Below, piece after piece: positions 8,318 to 16,810 of a stretch of DNA of 42,895 nt. The notes under the pieces were generated by a model. That model ran no database searches. It was not told where the DNA came from and saw only the letters and a program-made list of their open reading frames with translations. The translations under genes were made by a program, and so were the position numbers. Every line of letters starts with the position of its first letter. Within the stretch, counting starts at the first letter, position 1. Source of the stretch: Candidatus Hydrogenedentota bacterium (GTDB taxonomy: Bacteria > Hydrogenedentota > Hydrogenedentia > Hydrogenedentales > SLHB01); assembly GCA_020849535.1 (NCBI GenBank), contig JADLGB010000153.1, positions 1 to 42,895 on the forward strand, written 5' to 3'.

Positions 8318-10378
8318 ATGCGCGCGTTCTATGTAGGGGTTGTGCTCGTCGTACTTGCCGGGTTCGCGGCTCAGGCCGGGGAGATCAAGGACGGCATTCT
8401 GATGGTGGATGGCAAGCCGTTCTATCCGCTTGGAAGTTGGAATTTCTCGTCTACGACTCCCGAGGACATCGCGCGGCTTGGCATGAACACGAGTTTTCAG
8501 GGAGGGCCCTCCACAGACGCGGCGGTCGAGGAGTTTCGCGGATTCATGCGCGGTTGCGCGGAACTGGGCATCCAGGTGGTTCCCTATTTGTCGTATGGCG
8601 GGGCCGGTGTCGTGCCGTGGGCGCCGGATGCGGTGAAGTCCATATCGAAGTTGTCCACGGAGCCGAACCTCCTGACGTGGTATGTGGGTGATGACATCAC
8701 AATGGTCCACCTGGATGGCATCCGGCAGACGGTGACGCTCCTGCGCGAGGCAACGCCGAGCATACCCACTGTTGCGGACTATATCGCGGATGAGACGCCG
8801 GAAGCACGCACGACGTTCACCGAGTTTGTCGACATTCGCTGCCAGTATACGTATCCGATTCCCGACGATACCTATGGCGAGTACTTGGAGTTCTTCGACA
8901 AGCAGCGCACCTTTGTGGGCGATCCGCTCTGGACCTGGGTGCAGAACTTCATGTGGGGACGCACCGGCGAACTTCTCGGCGTCGGCGCGGAAGGCCCGGG
9001 ACCCGTGCCCGATCCGGAGCAGGTGCGCTTGCTTGCGCACGCCGCAATCAACCGCGGCGTTCGTGGGCTGTTGTTCTTCGCGCATCATGAATTGCACCGT
9101 CTGCCGGAGCTGGCCGCGGAGGTGGCGTTGACGTGCCGCGAAGCGCGGCTATTCACCGATCATCTTGCGGCAGGCACGCCGTCGTTCAACCTGCCGACAT
9201 CAAATCCGGATCTAAACGCCACGGCATTCAAGTATCGGGACTCCGCCGTCATCTCCGCGGCACTCTTCAAACCGTTCTATCAGCGCTACGTCGACGAGGG
9301 CGTCATTGAGAACGTCACGATCACCTGTCCGTGGACCGGTGGCGAGATCCCAAAGGCGCTGTTGCTCGCCACGCCAGACGTAATTGAATGTGCCGTCGCC
9401 GCTGGCAAGGATGCCGGGACTATCGACATCACGTTGCCGCGTTTCGAACTTGCAGGCTTTCTGCTCGTGAATCCAAGTGCCTTGGCCGAGCAAACCCTTC
9501 GCGCGGGCGCGGCCGCAATTCCTGATCAAATGAAGGAACTCATGCTCACGGCGTCAGCCGCGCAGACGCGTAAGGTGTGCGGCGTCGTGTGGCAACTCGG
9601 TCTGGACAACCTGTACGAATCGGAAGCGGCGGTCTTGGAGACGATGCGCACGCAGGAGCGATGCGCGGCGATGGCCGCAAAGGGTGGCTCGCGCGAAGCG
9701 TTCCTCGCGTGGCGCGAGACCTTCCGCCGCTGCCGCGGGCTTCTGGCCACGGTGATGACCTTTGCCGAAGATCGGCGCGAGGCAATGCCCGTCGCAATGC
9801 AAGGCTATCTCCTGTCTCCCTACGGTCTGCACAACATCCCCAACCTCGGGGACGCGCCCGACAAGAACGAGCCTTGGCGTTTCAATCAACAGTGGTTTGT
9901 GGCCGGTCCCTTCGCGCTAGAGCCAAACCCGGATGACGACCTCGCGATGGCACCTGGCTTCGAGCGTGTGTACCCGCCGGAGACCATGCAGGAAATGGGC
10001 GCGACGTTTGAGACGGTCGATGGCCCATCATCGTGGCGCGCGGCCGACGGCGATATCTCGGGTCTCCTGAATCTGCGCACCACGTTTAACACAACGGACA
10101 ACGTTGTGGCCTACGCCCGTTGCACACTTACCGCGCCCAAGGATGGGGAAGCGCGCCTGGGTATCGGGAGCAACGATGGCGCGCGCATGTGGGTGAACGG
10201 TAACCTCGTGTACTCCGAGCATGGACCTCGCAGAGGCTCCAAGCACGATGCCGAGGTCACGGTTCCCGTGCACGCGGGGGCAAACACGATCCTCGTGAAG
10301 GTGGAGAACTTCGGGCTCAACTGGAAGCTGTATCTCTCCGTGCACGACCCGGATCGGGTGTATTCGTTCTCGCGCTGA
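8318..10378 (+). CDS. Secreted glycosidase-like protein with TIM-barrel-like and C-terminal sugar-binding-like domains
   Basis: The product has 686 residues with a signal peptide (MRAFYVGVVLVVLAGFAAQA, about 1-20). The N-terminal region (20-300) opens with MVDGKPFYPLGSWNF, the start typical of GH2/GH5-like TIM barrels, and continues with barrel-like strands (LGIQVVPYLSY, LLTWYVGDD, LWTWVQNFMWG). I could not assign a catalytic acid pair. Residues about 590-682 form a beta-sandwich (LGIGSNDGARMWVNGNLVY, then NTILVKVENFGLNWKLYL) like the PA14/GH2 sugar-binding modules common in Planctomycetes-type bacteria. AGGAGG lies 5 bases before ATG 8318. It probably acts on or binds polysaccharide in the periplasm or outside. 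It stands alone in its direction, followed by a repeat-bearing gap. Confidence 0.75.
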   Translation: MRAFYVGVVLVVLAGFAAQAGEIKDGILMVDGKPFYPLGSWNFSSTTPEDIARLGMNTSFQGGPSTDAAVEEFRGFMRGCAELGIQVVPYLSYGGAGVVPWAPDAVKSISKLSTEPNLLTWYVGDDITMVHLDGIRQTVTLLREATPSIPTVADYIADETPEARTTFTEFVDIRCQYTYPIPDDTYGEYLEFFDKQRTFVGDPLWTWVQNFMWGRTGELLGVGAEGPGPVPDPEQVRLLAHAAINRGVRGLLFFAHHELHRLPELAAEVALTCREARLFTDHLAAGTPSFNLPTSNPDLNATAFKYRDSAVISAALFKPFYQRYVDEGVIENVTITCPWTGGEIPKALLLATPDVIECAVAAGKDAGTIDITLPRFELAGFLLVNPSALAEQTLRAGAAAIPDQMKELMLTASAAQTRKVCGVVWQLGLDNLYESEAAVLETMRTQERCAAMAAKGGSREAFLAWRETFRRCRGLLATVMTFAEDRREAMPVAMQGYLLSPYGLHNIPNLGDAPDKNEPWRFNQQWFVAGPFALEPNPDDDLAMAPGFERVYPPETMQEMGATFETVDGPSSWRAADGDISGLLNLRTTFNTTDNVVAYARCTLTAPKDGEARLGIGSNDGARMWVNGNLVYSEHGPRRGSKHDAEVTVPVHAGANTILVKVENFGLNWKLYLSVHDPDRVYSFSR

Positions 10379-10411
10379 GGACGGGAGCACAGTCCGCAGA
10401 GACGGATTCAC

Positions 10412-10438
10412 CACGAAACACACGAAAGGCACGAAACG
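10412..10438 (+). repeat. Three 9-bp direct repeats, CACGAAANN
   Basis: CACGAAA occurs at 10412, 10421 and 10430, a perfect 9-bp period, just after the stop of the glycosidase-like gene. Three units are too few for a CRISPR or an origin iteron array. The rest of 10379-10817 contains repeat A (10474-10523) and no gene that I can support before ATG 10818. Confidence 0.5.
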
Positions 10439-10473
10439 CACCGGTGCGGTAGGCGGATTGGCGGCTTTCCCTG

Positions 10474-10523
10474 TGGAGTGCGGAGGCTAGCCTCTGCTTT
10501 GACGAAGCAGGCTTGCCTGCGGC
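10474..10523 (-). repeat. Dispersed double-hairpin repeat A, copy 1
   Basis: Read on the minus strand it has GCAGGCAAGCCTGC (6-bp stem, AA loop), then a GTCAAAGCAG spacer, then GAGGCTAGCCTC (5-bp stem), then CGCACTCCA. The copies at 21563 and 37041 have the same first hairpin but CGGCAAGCCG as the second. Both arms of the second stem changed here, so pairing is kept. It lies between genes and is REP-like. Confidence 0.75.
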
Positions 10524-10817
10524 ACGAAGCGATGCGCTGAGAAATCTCTCGCCGCAGTTTCCTTGCTCAAGCCCCTCTCTGCTCAGGGCGTTTGCCCGCG
10601 TGTTCCGCGGCCACGCGCACACGAAGCCATACCGCGCGCATACCGAAGCATGCATTTGCACGGACATACTGAGAATGGCATTGCGCAATTCCTCCTACTA
10701 AACTATACTACAGTTGAATCGACTATGGTCGCGGTCCGCAGCAAGTCAGCCGCATCTCTAGACCGCAACGGACCGGACGCAATTGGGGGAAGCACGAAGC
10801 GCGGGGAGGCCACGACG

Positions 10818-11360
10818 ATGAATATCACAATCCACCAGGTGCGGGATTTGGCGCTGAAGATTCTGGGGCTCATCTGCGTCCTGAAACTTGTATTGAACGT
10901 TGCGCGTGCCGCCCATCTGGCAACACTCGTGAACGGCAGCACGTACCCCGGAAATGCCGCGAGTGAAATGTGGTCGGAGGTTGCGGTAACAGTCTTCTAT
11001 CTGCTGGCTACATACTTTCTGCTCTTCCGGACGCAGTATCTTCTTGGTCTAATCTGGCGGGACAGCGAGACTGATTTGGAATCGCTGTCCGCTCCGAGAA
11101 TCGCCACGGCGGAATTCTGGGTGCGCTTGATTGGAGTGTATTTCCTTATTTGGTCGATTGCGGATCTCGCTTCTGTCATTTGGCAGTGGTTGCCGGGGTT
11201 TCGCCGCGACCCGTCGTTTACATCTGACTTCACCATCATCAATACTCTTCGCAGCGGTGTCATGCTGTTGCTTTCCATCGTATGCGTCCGTTGGCCGGAC
11301 GCGCCGTTCCGGCTCTTTCGGCCTGTTCCTCAATCTGACGAGGAGATGCCCAGCCTATGA
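10818..11360 (+). CDS. Four-helix membrane protein of unknown family, tandem paralogue 1
   Basis: The product has 180 residues and about four transmembrane helices (roughly 10-28, 52-72, 98-120 and 140-158). ATG 10818 has GGGGAGG 8 bases upstream. The next gene is a clear paralogue: both start IHxxRDxxLKxxGL, both carry [LV]FRTxxxxxxxWR[DE]xE[TE] after helix 2, and both have [LV][IV]GVYFLI in helix 3. Its stop overlaps the next start (ATGA), so the two are translationally coupled and may form a heteromer. I do not recognise the family. The DNA looks less GC-rich than its neighbours. Confidence 0.7.
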   Translation: MNITIHQVRDLALKILGLICVLKLVLNVARAAHLATLVNGSTYPGNAASEMWSEVAVTVFYLLATYFLLFRTQYLLGLIWRDSETDLESLSAPRIATAEFWVRLIGVYFLIWSIADLASVIWQWLPGFRRDPSFTSDFTIINTLRSGVMLLLSIVCVRWPDAPFRLFRPVPQSDEEMPSL

Positions 11361-11824
11361 CTACGGACATTCACTTGATTCGTGACGCGACGCTTAAAGG
11401 ATTTGGCCTTTACTGCCTTGCTTACGCCGTCGTCGCGATGCTGTCACAGACTGTTCCGCTCCTTCTAACTCTTGATCTTCCTCTTGTTGCATGGGCCGCC
11501 AGCCTTTTCGTGAACCTGAGCTACGCTGCCCTGGGATATCTTTGCGTGTTCAGAACGCACACAATCACACGAGCTTTCTGGCGCGAGGAAGAAACAGAAA
11601 CAATGCAAACGCCACTTTCTACTCTGACTGTTGTGGTCAGCCTGGTCGGCGTCTATTTCTTAATTCATACCGCAGGTCTCGTGATGTACTTCGCTTGGGA
11701 GGCAAGACACCCAAGGGTTTACTCCGTCGCGACATTAATAGGCACCATAGCGGCACTTGCATTCGCACTCTCGCTGGTGCGACAAGCCGGGCCCCTCGCG
11801 CGATTCATTCAGAAGCGCGGGTGA
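11357..11824 (+). CDS. Four-helix membrane protein of unknown family, tandem paralogue 2
   Basis: The product has 155 residues and about four membrane helices (roughly 15-35, 42-64, 90-112 and 124-143). It begins TTDIHLIRDATLKGFGL and keeps the two marks of the upstream paralogue: VFRTHTITRAFWREEETE on the cytoplasmic side after helix 2 and LVGVYFLIHTAG in helix 3. It starts inside the ATGA overlap with the upstream gene, implying stoichiometric expression. It is slightly shorter, mainly because the loop after helix 3 and the C-terminal tail are reduced. No known catalytic or transport motif is visible. The gene 92 bp downstream, for a secreted protein, may belong to the same unit. Confidence 0.7.
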   Translation: MTTDIHLIRDATLKGFGLYCLAYAVVAMLSQTVPLLLTLDLPLVAWAASLFVNLSYAALGYLCVFRTHTITRAFWREEETETMQTPLSTLTVVVSLVGVYFLIHTAGLVMYFAWEARHPRVYSVATLIGTIAALAFALSLVRQAGPLARFIQKRG

Positions 11825-11915
11825 TCCCGGCAATGCCAGGCCGCACTCAGGTTCGATACACAGATGCAACCATTTGCCCTACTTTGCGTATTATCATTGT
11901 GGAGGTGACACCAGA

Positions 11916-12578
11916 ATGCGAAGGGTAACCCTGTTCACGCTTCTGCTTTGTGCTGTCCTGAACGCGCGCTGCATTCCCTCCTCGTACCAGCTTTATGAGT
12001 TCCTTGAGCTGATGCCGGAATCGTCCGGAGTCACGTCCGATGATAGTCAAGCCATGGTCCTGAAGCGGCGCGACTATGCCCTTGCCTTCGTTCTTCCCGA
12101 TGACGACCTTCTGTTCTATTGCCCCGCAGAGTACAGGACTGTTCAGGTGGATAATAATGGGTTGATTGTCACTCCGTATCTTGCGAATCGAGTAGGGGCA
12201 CGTCCGGGAATCTCGGTCTACATTAATTTCAGGAACGAAAGCGAACACACTCACACCATATCCAAGGATTCCTTCGCGCTATTCAGACACGAGAAGGACT
12301 TCCGGCGCAGTCTCAAGTTCACAAACCACGAAACGGCGGGAGAATCAGGCGCATCGCTGGCACAAAGCGTATCGGTGGAAAGGAACAGAGTCTCAACCGC
12401 TGGAGACACATACAGTCTGGCTCCAGGAGAAAGTGCCTTGTTGGTGATACACTTCGATTTGAAGTACGTGGGAGACGGTATCCTCCAATTCTCGACATTG
12501 CAGAAGACTTCGCAAATCAACACAACTTATGTGCTCAAGATGGTCGATTCCGGAAGGAGATCGGTGCACAGCAAGTGA
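11916..12578 (+). CDS. Secreted or membrane-anchored protein of unknown function
   Basis: The product has 220 residues with an N-terminal export signal (MRRVTLFTLLLCAVLNARC). The cysteine at 19 is preceded by Arg, so a true lipobox is doubtful. ATG 11916 has a near-perfect GGAGGTGA 7 bases upstream. The mature part looks like a beta-sandwich: SVYINFRNESEHTHTISKD and GDTYSLAPGESALLVIHFDL are alternating strands of the kind seen in Ig-like or DUF4352-like extracellular domains. No catalytic motif is evident. It follows the two paralogous membrane proteins on the same strand, which may indicate a common process. I do not recognise the family. Confidence 0.65.
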   Translation: MRRVTLFTLLLCAVLNARCIPSSYQLYEFLELMPESSGVTSDDSQAMVLKRRDYALAFVLPDDDLLFYCPAEYRTVQVDNNGLIVTPYLANRVGARPGISVYINFRNESEHTHTISKDSFALFRHEKDFRRSLKFTNHETAGESGASLAQSVSVERNRVSTAGDTYSLAPGESALLVIHFDLKYVGDGILQFSTLQKTSQINTTYVLKMVDSGRRSVHSK

Positions 12579-12711
12579 TTCGCGCGGATTCGGAAACCGA
12601 TACCTCCCGTGCTGACATGCTGGAGCTGGCCCTTCCGCTTCGCTCGGCCCGCGGCACGCCGCCGGGGCGAACACTGCCAGCTGACACTGGCACTCACGTG
12701 GTTTCTTGCCA

Positions 12712-15294
12712 CTAGAATACCCGCGTGAGATCAATCGCGATGCGTTCCAGCGCCTTTGTCGCGGGCGTGTACCGCCAGAGGCTGTTGCGGCCGTAGCAGC
12801 GCAGGGGCAAGTCAGGCAGAGTTTCCGCCGCGAGCACGATCAGGGTGTCGTCGTTCCCCCACGAGAAGGCGACGGGCTCTCCGGGTAGCGGGACTTCGAT
12901 GGGCATTGGGGGGCTGATGGCACAGCACCGGAGCCTGTGATCGAAACTTGTCCACGCCACGTAGGTCGCGTCTGAAGCGACTTCGTAGTGTGTCACGGGA
13001 TGGCTCAGTTGCAGCAGCGATTCCGACGGCGAGCCATCCGCGGGGCAGCGTACCAACTCGTTGGATTCCGTCATGAACACGACCGCATCGCTAGCGGCGG
13101 TCCATGCAACGTTTCCGTTGGCAGCGCGTCCCAGAACGATAGACTTCGCGTCCTTTGCATTCAGTGATTCCACGAGGACACGCCGATCAGAATCGATGTA
13201 TGCGACGCGCCCGTACTCCTTATCCGCACGCGCGCTCAGCGCGGTGGGTACGGTCGAGCACGCCGCCACGCGCACCGGCCTCTCCCCCACTTTCACAATC
13301 CACCAGGAACCCGGTGGTTGTCTCGATGCGAACAACAAGCCGTCGCGAATCCAGCCGGCCGGCATCAATGAAGACGCCTCCACTGCCCGAACACCGGTCT
13401 CATTTGACCACACGAAGGAACTTTCGCCGACGGCAAGCAAGAGACGCCCATCGCGCGACCATAGCGGCGTGGCTGCTAACGCACCCGGCAGATCCACGCG
13501 CAGGAATGATCCCGCCTCGTCTGCTGTAGTCGCCAGGAGGTTCGCGCCCTCCTCGCACCACTCTTCGGCGGCGGCGATGGCGAGTTGTCCCGAAGGCGAC
13601 GCGCTGACGTTTCGTGGCCAACGGGTGCGCGGCCAGATGTTGTTGGCACGTAGCATATCGGGTGTGCGGAACTCGGGATCGAGGATTACGCGTTCCACCG
13701 GGCTCGACACCGGGACAAGAAACGACCCTCCATCTGGTCCCGCGTCGAACTCATGCGTGGAAACAGTGGCGCCCGACACTAGCGCAATTACAACCTTTCC
13801 TTGGAACGGAATATCGCCGGGGTTGTCCAGCTTCACGCGCAGACTCTCACCATCCTGCAGGACATCCGCAACTGAATAGTCGAAGGTACCCGCGCGTTCG
13901 AACCACAGGCGGAAGAACTCACGGAGGTCTACTTCTCCTGCGAGTTCCATCTCCTGAAGAATGGCCGCGTAGGACAACGCAGTATAGCGATGAATCTTGA
14001 GCAAATTTGCGAGTGCGCCTTCAAACCGCTGCCGGCCCATGCGATCATGAATGACGCTCACCGTATACGCTTGCCGCACGAGTCGATAGCCAGGATCCGC
14101 TGCCGTGCCCGGAATTGCTTGCTGGTAGCGGTCTGGCATCGAGATGGTCTTCATGGGGAAGTCAATGCTTGGTGGACACTGGCGAGTCTCGATGAAGCGC
14201 AGAAACGCGTCGCGGCCCTTCAATCCGCGCAAGGCAACCCAGGCGCTGTACTCCGCGAAGCCATCTATCAACCACGTAGCTGCTTCGGGTTGCTGAGGGA
14301 ACCAACGGCCCGTAACGGTGGCGCCCCACCAGTTCCGGGCGACCTCGCGCGCCAGGTATGTGAACTGTTCTCTCGAGTCCGCTGGAAGCGTTTCAGGCAG
14401 CATGACCACGGAATTGCATCCGTTGCAGGGCGCAGATACACGCGGATCGACAAGGATGGTCATCGTGTCGAAACCGTCGGAGCCGTAGAGCGCCCGCAGA
14501 TAGCTATACGAGCTTCCCACAGTGTCGAGTATCGATGAGGTATCAACTTCCGCATCGTCCGTCATGAAGAGCTTGCAGCGGACCGCGCCATGCGTGCGCT
14601 CCTGGACCGCGTAGTTGCCCGCGGCGAAACTCGCCCCCAGGATCGGCCTCTTCACTTCCCATGCGAAGGTTTTGCGGCCATCCTCGGTATCCATAGTCTG
14701 GACGTCGCCAGCGACAACAGGTACCCAATCGTCCGGAAGCGTTGCCTGACAGCGAAACAGGAAGAAGCTGCTCAGGTCGAGCGGCAGCCAGAGACTGAGC
14801 ATCGGAAGACACACGCCATCCTGCGCGATCCAGCCTTGTTCGTAAGCGGAAGCGTCTGGAACGCCACCGTACTGCAGGTGCACCGTCGCGCGCTCTCCTG
14901 GCGCCACTTCGTCCGTGCATGTGACGCGCAGGAGGTTCCCCGAACGCGACCAGCGCGCGCGCTCGTTATCGACTGCAACCTCTTCGATGCGCAGACCCTG
15001 ATTCAAAAGGAAGCAGAAGGTATCACGCGAATCCGCGGTGGATTCCACGGTCAACGTGACTTCCACCGCAAGAGTGGGTGCGGCCCCGGCGGGATCCTGT
15101 GAAACATTCAAGGAGGCTTCGCAGGATAACGTGCGTTGGCCCGAGAGCGCTAGACCGACGCGGCTATCCGATGGGCGAAGGATGCCGGGAAACACCTGCG
15201 CGCCAAAACCGCGCATCATGGAGTAGGACAAGATTCCTGCGAGCACCAACAACGCGGTGATCGTGATCGTCCACGCCAGACGCCGCGTGCGCAT
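12712..15294 (-). CDS. M1 aminopeptidase-like protein lacking zinc ligands, with C-terminal propeller-like region
   Basis: This is an 860-residue protein with an N-terminal membrane anchor (LAWTITITALLVLAGILSYSM). Residues about 50-290 match the beta-rich N-terminal half of M1 peptidases. The catalytic region is recognisable as YLAREVARNWWG (314-324) followed by WLIDGFAEY (341-349). The family consensus is HExxH then NEGFA; here both histidines are Arg (R316, R320), the third ligand Glu is Asp (D344) and the spacing is 5 residues longer. GAMEN is replaced by a CNGCNS stretch. Only the general-base Glu (E317) remains, so zinc peptidase activity is unlikely. Residues about 570-860 contain WSRDGRLLL- and WTSFDHRLR-like blades resembling a TolB-type propeller. 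No Shine-Dalgarno is clear; GTG 15297 is adjacent. It lies 87 bp downstream of the prolyl isomerase and is probably in the same operon. Confidence 0.75.
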   Translation of the reverse strand: MRTRRLAWTITITALLVLAGILSYSMMRGFGAQVFPGILRPSDSRVGLALSGQRTLSCEASLNVSQDPAGAAPTLAVEVTLTVESTADSRDTFCFLLNQGLRIEEVAVDNERARWSRSGNLLRVTCTDEVAPGERATVHLQYGGVPDASAYEQGWIAQDGVCLPMLSLWLPLDLSSFFLFRCQATLPDDWVPVVAGDVQTMDTEDGRKTFAWEVKRPILGASFAAGNYAVQERTHGAVRCKLFMTDDAEVDTSSILDTVGSSYSYLRALYGSDGFDTMTILVDPRVSAPCNGCNSVVMLPETLPADSREQFTYLAREVARNWWGATVTGRWFPQQPEAATWLIDGFAEYSAWVALRGLKGRDAFLRFIETRQCPPSIDFPMKTISMPDRYQQAIPGTAADPGYRLVRQAYTVSVIHDRMGRQRFEGALANLLKIHRYTALSYAAILQEMELAGEVDLREFFRLWFERAGTFDYSVADVLQDGESLRVKLDNPGDIPFQGKVVIALVSGATVSTHEFDAGPDGGSFLVPVSSPVERVILDPEFRTPDMLRANNIWPRTRWPRNVSASPSGQLAIAAAEEWCEEGANLLATTADEAGSFLRVDLPGALAATPLWSRDGRLLLAVGESSFVWSNETGVRAVEASSLMPAGWIRDGLLFASRQPPGSWWIVKVGERPVRVAACSTVPTALSARADKEYGRVAYIDSDRRVLVESLNAKDAKSIVLGRAANGNVAWTAASDAVVFMTESNELVRCPADGSPSESLLQLSHPVTHYEVASDATYVAWTSFDHRLRCCAISPPMPIEVPLPGEPVAFSWGNDDTLIVLAAETLPDLPLRCYGRNSLWRYTPATKALERIAIDLTRVF

Positions 15295-15381
15295 CACGCG
15301 AGCCCACAGGTCTTGGACACGCGAGCCATGTGGTCTACTCGCCCGCTATGCGCGGTTGCGTCCCCGCATACCAAGCGGCAG

Positions 15382-16413
15382 TCACACGGCACCTTCCAAC
15401 ACGGGCGGCACAGCGGCAGGCGCCGGAGCGTCGGGCGGCAGGGAGATTTGGATATTCAGCTTCGAACGCGCTTCGCTGACCAGCTTGCCGAGAACTTCCT
15501 GTTGCCTGCCTTTGAGAATGGTCGCTGTCAAGCGCTCTTTCAGGGTCCCCTCGAAAGGAGCGACACCCTTGTTGTTCACCTTGAGAATGTGCCAGCCCAC
15601 GCGCGACTTGAACGGCTCCGAAAGCTGCCCGGCTGGGAGCGAAAACATGCGCTCGTCGAACTCGGGGCCCAGTATCCCGCGCATCACGCCATTGATGACG
15701 CCGCCGTTTTCCTTTGTCTTGTCGTCTTCGGAGACTTCCTTGGCGACAACCGCGAAGTCCTCGCCTTTCTTGAGGCGATCGTAGGCGGCGTCGATCTTCG
15801 ACTTGGCCGCGTCCCACGAGGCGGGGTCGGTGCCCTGCACGCGAATCAGGATATGGGCGATATCGGCGGAATCAAACAAGCCGCGCGTCTTGAGGTTTTC
15901 ATATTCCTTGGCCGCTTCTTCGTCCGAAACCGCAATATCCTTCACCTTGTCGCGGCCGAACTCCTGGGCCATGAGCCGCATTCGGGTCATGGTCTTCACA
16001 TCGTCCAAGGTCACGCCTTGGCGCTTCATGAAGTCTTCGAACGTCATGCTCGGAGGAAGGCCGGCCTTGTTCTTGTCGATTTCAGCCATCACCTCTTCAT
16101 CGGTGACTTGGATGCCCGCGTCCCGCGCCATCATGAAGAGAATCTTGCTGTCCACCATCGTGTCGATGAGCTTCAACTTCTCCTCATGGCTGACATTGCC
16201 GAGTGCGCCAATTTGAGCGTCGCTCACGCCCGCACGCTTCGCCTGCGCCATGCGCGCCTGAAGAATGGAAGACAAGGCCCGTTCGAACTCGGCCTTGGTC
16301 ACGGTCTCCTTATCGCCGATACGCGCCACGACATCTGTGGCCGCAGTCTCCTGGGAATATGCAACGCCCACACAAAGGGCGGCGACGGTCAAGAGGGTCA
16401 GCAATTTCTGCAT
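15382..16413 (-). CDS. Parvulin-type peptidyl-prolyl isomerase (SurA/PpiC family)
   Basis: The product has 343 residues: signal peptide (1-20, VGVAYS-QE), a helical SurA_N-like chaperone region (about 30-180) and one PPIC rotamase domain (about 184-283). The rotamase domain shows the usual ADIAHILIRV start, LKKGEDFAVVAKEVSED, GGVINGVMRG, and FSLPAGQLSEPFKSRVGWHILKV end. It ends in a Pro/Ala-rich tail. It should assist folding of periplasmic or outer-membrane proteins. ATG 16413 has GGAG 10 bases upstream and a good promoter about 80 bp further up. The downstream M1-like exported protein could be a client or simply co-transcribed. The signal peptide has no lipobox, so the protein is probably soluble. 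Confidence 0.92.
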   Translation of the reverse strand: MQKLLTLLTVAALCVGVAYSQETAATDVVARIGDKETVTKAEFERALSSILQARMAQAKRAGVSDAQIGALGNVSHEEKLKLIDTMVDSKILFMMARDAGIQVTDEEVMAEIDKNKAGLPPSMTFEDFMKRQGVTLDDVKTMTRMRLMAQEFGRDKVKDIAVSDEEAAKEYENLKTRGLFDSADIAHILIRVQGTDPASWDAAKSKIDAAYDRLKKGEDFAVVAKEVSEDDKTKENGGVINGVMRGILGPEFDERMFSLPAGQLSEPFKSRVGWHILKVNNKGVAPFEGTLKERLTATILKGRQQEVLGKLVSEARSKLNIQISLPPDAPAPAAVPPVLEGAV

Positions 16414-16495
16414 CGAAAGGGGTCTCCAGGAAAGTCGGAAGCCAGCGCCCTTCGTGGCACAGTGCAAGGGGCCCGTGCGGACGGCGCTCGTTACA

Positions 16496-16524
16496 ATAAT
16501 AGCAGAACGCCCATAGGCGGGCAA
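16496..16524 (-). promoter_or_regulatory. Predicted sigma-70-type promoter of the prolyl isomerase gene
   Basis: On the minus strand TTGCCC (16519-16524) is followed by a 17-bp spacer and TATTAT (16496-16501), with TGC directly before the -10 as an extended element. Transcription would start near 16489, giving a leader of about 75 nt before ATG 16413. Confidence 0.55.
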
Positions 16525-16682
16525 AAAGCCATCGAAAGCTCCGTCGCTTGAGAACACGGGAATCGACTCAGGCAAGCGGCATCGGACGGCCTCGTTCGCG
16601 CCGAACCGCAAACGGGCGAGACAGATCACCCACCTGGACCATGTCCACGTTCCGCACCACGTCGCACGCACATCTGAAGACC

Positions 16683-16727
16683 AAAATCTGAGATCTGAAA
16701 TTTGAGATCTCAGATCTCAGATCTCAT
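16683..16727. repeat. Clustered AGATCT palindromes
   Basis: Within 45 bp AGATCT occurs four times, embedded in TGAGATCTCA-type palindromes, with an A/T-rich AAATTT in the middle. The cluster lies between the prolyl isomerase promoter and the 3' end of the oxidoreductase gene. It could fold into alternative hairpins on either strand. Nothing else is evident between 16525 and 16810. Confidence 0.7.
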
Positions 16728-16810
16728 CAGCAAGAGCCCTCGAGCACGAGGCACGGTTCGCAAAGCGGGGAAAACAAACCGCAAACGCGCCCGCTATTCC
16801 CGCTCAAGCC

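Noticed and set aside
10412..10438. Possible start of a CRISPR or iteron array
   Set aside because: Only three 9-bp units with no spacers of 30 bp or more and no cas genes; a simple direct repeat.
15295..15329. Eleven-codon frame (ATG at 15329) whose TGA touches the start of the M1-like gene
   Set aside because: The TGATG junction could allow reinitiation, but no ribosome-binding site supports the short frame and it is probably chance.
15313..16551. Plus-strand frame of 412 codons opposite the prolyl isomerase gene
   Set aside because: It is antisense to a gene with clear SurA_N and PPIC domains, and has no signals of its own.
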